From assembly GCA_016801845.1 (NCBI GenBank), contig CM028927.1, positions 8,394,501-8,458,500 on the forward strand: a stretch of 64,000 bases of DNA, read 5' to 3'. The notes beneath the pieces are model-generated. The model was not told the DNA's origin. It did no database searches and was given only the letters and a program-made list of their open reading frames with translations. Of the stretch, positions 63,952 to 64,000 are shown piece after piece (the first letter of the stretch is position 1; each line of letters begins with the position of its first letter). Position numbers and translations under genes: made by a program. This DNA is from Polydactylus sextarius (taxonomy: Eukaryota; Chordata; Actinopteri; Polynemidae).

Positions 63952-64000
63952 CAAACTTGCGAATATCATTTTAATCGCAGCTACATGTACAATATCAAAT

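Larger units (their letters stand above)
47351..64000. other. Region upstream of gabbr2, probably intergenic
   Basis: No exon, RNA gene or recognisable protein domain was found here on either strand. Besides the separately listed RE1-like pair, retroposon tail, dispersed repeat, promoter-like or LTR-like zone and simple repeats, it is AT-leaning sequence without visible structure. Several short frames, such as 57672-58136 (minus), 58304-58591 (minus) and 62453-62665 (plus), were read and not accepted as genes. An untranslated first exon of gabbr2 located here cannot be excluded. Confidence 0.65.

Noticed and set aside
1..64000. tRNA, U1, U2, U6 and 5S RNA genes, CRISPR arrays and bacterial signals
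   Set aside because: Read for characteristic internal boxes and core sequences by eye; none was found. CRISPR and operon features are not expected in this vertebrate DNA.

Overview
This is vertebrate nuclear DNA, most likely from a ray-finned (teleost) fish. It has large introns, low coding density, many CA/GT and GA/CT microsatellites, small terminal-inverted-repeat transposons, and a dispersed repeat with GTCCCCAC blocks and CCTAACC-like units that I associate with fish genomes. No bacterial gene organisation is present. The species cannot be named from the sequence.

One gene can be supported: the 5' end of gabbr2, encoding GABA-B receptor subunit 2, on the minus strand. Exon 1 (46054-46368 coding) holds the signal peptide and the first strand and helix of the Venus-flytrap ligand-binding domain. 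Exon 2 (4932-5069) continues lobe 1 in the same phase. A roughly 41 kb intron 1 (5070-46053) lies between them. Positions 1-4931 are the start of intron 2, and the remaining exons lie beyond the left edge. No other convincing protein-coding exon was found; the other open frames are short, low in complexity or unlike any family I know.

Layout from left to right: intron 2 contains a 597 bp TA-flanked inverted-repeat element (962-1558). Intron 1 contains a 488 bp hAT-type non-autonomous transposon (15673-16160), many microsatellites, a GC-richer spot near 31.3-31.5 kb, a DR1 nuclear-receptor motif (38837) and a 16 bp nuclear-receptor-like palindrome (41875). The gene start lies in a GC/CpG-richer zone (about 46.05-47.35 kb) that includes a five-codon upstream ORF, an AT-rich TATA-like block and an imperfect CTG tract. 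Sequence from 47.4 kb to the right end is upstream and probably intergenic. It holds a retroposon-like 3' tail (47834), two facing close matches to the RE1/NRSE motif bound by REST (47979-47999 and 48020-48040), a teleost dispersed repeat (50948-51218), and a promoter-like or LTR-like zone at 53.9-54.7 kb.

The most interesting signal is the inverted pair of RE1 motifs about 1.6 kb upstream of the start codon. REST silences neuronal genes outside neurons, and gabbr2 is a neuronal receptor gene, so the pair is a plausible silencer, possibly delivered by a retroposon. This is inferred from motif similarity and has not been tested.
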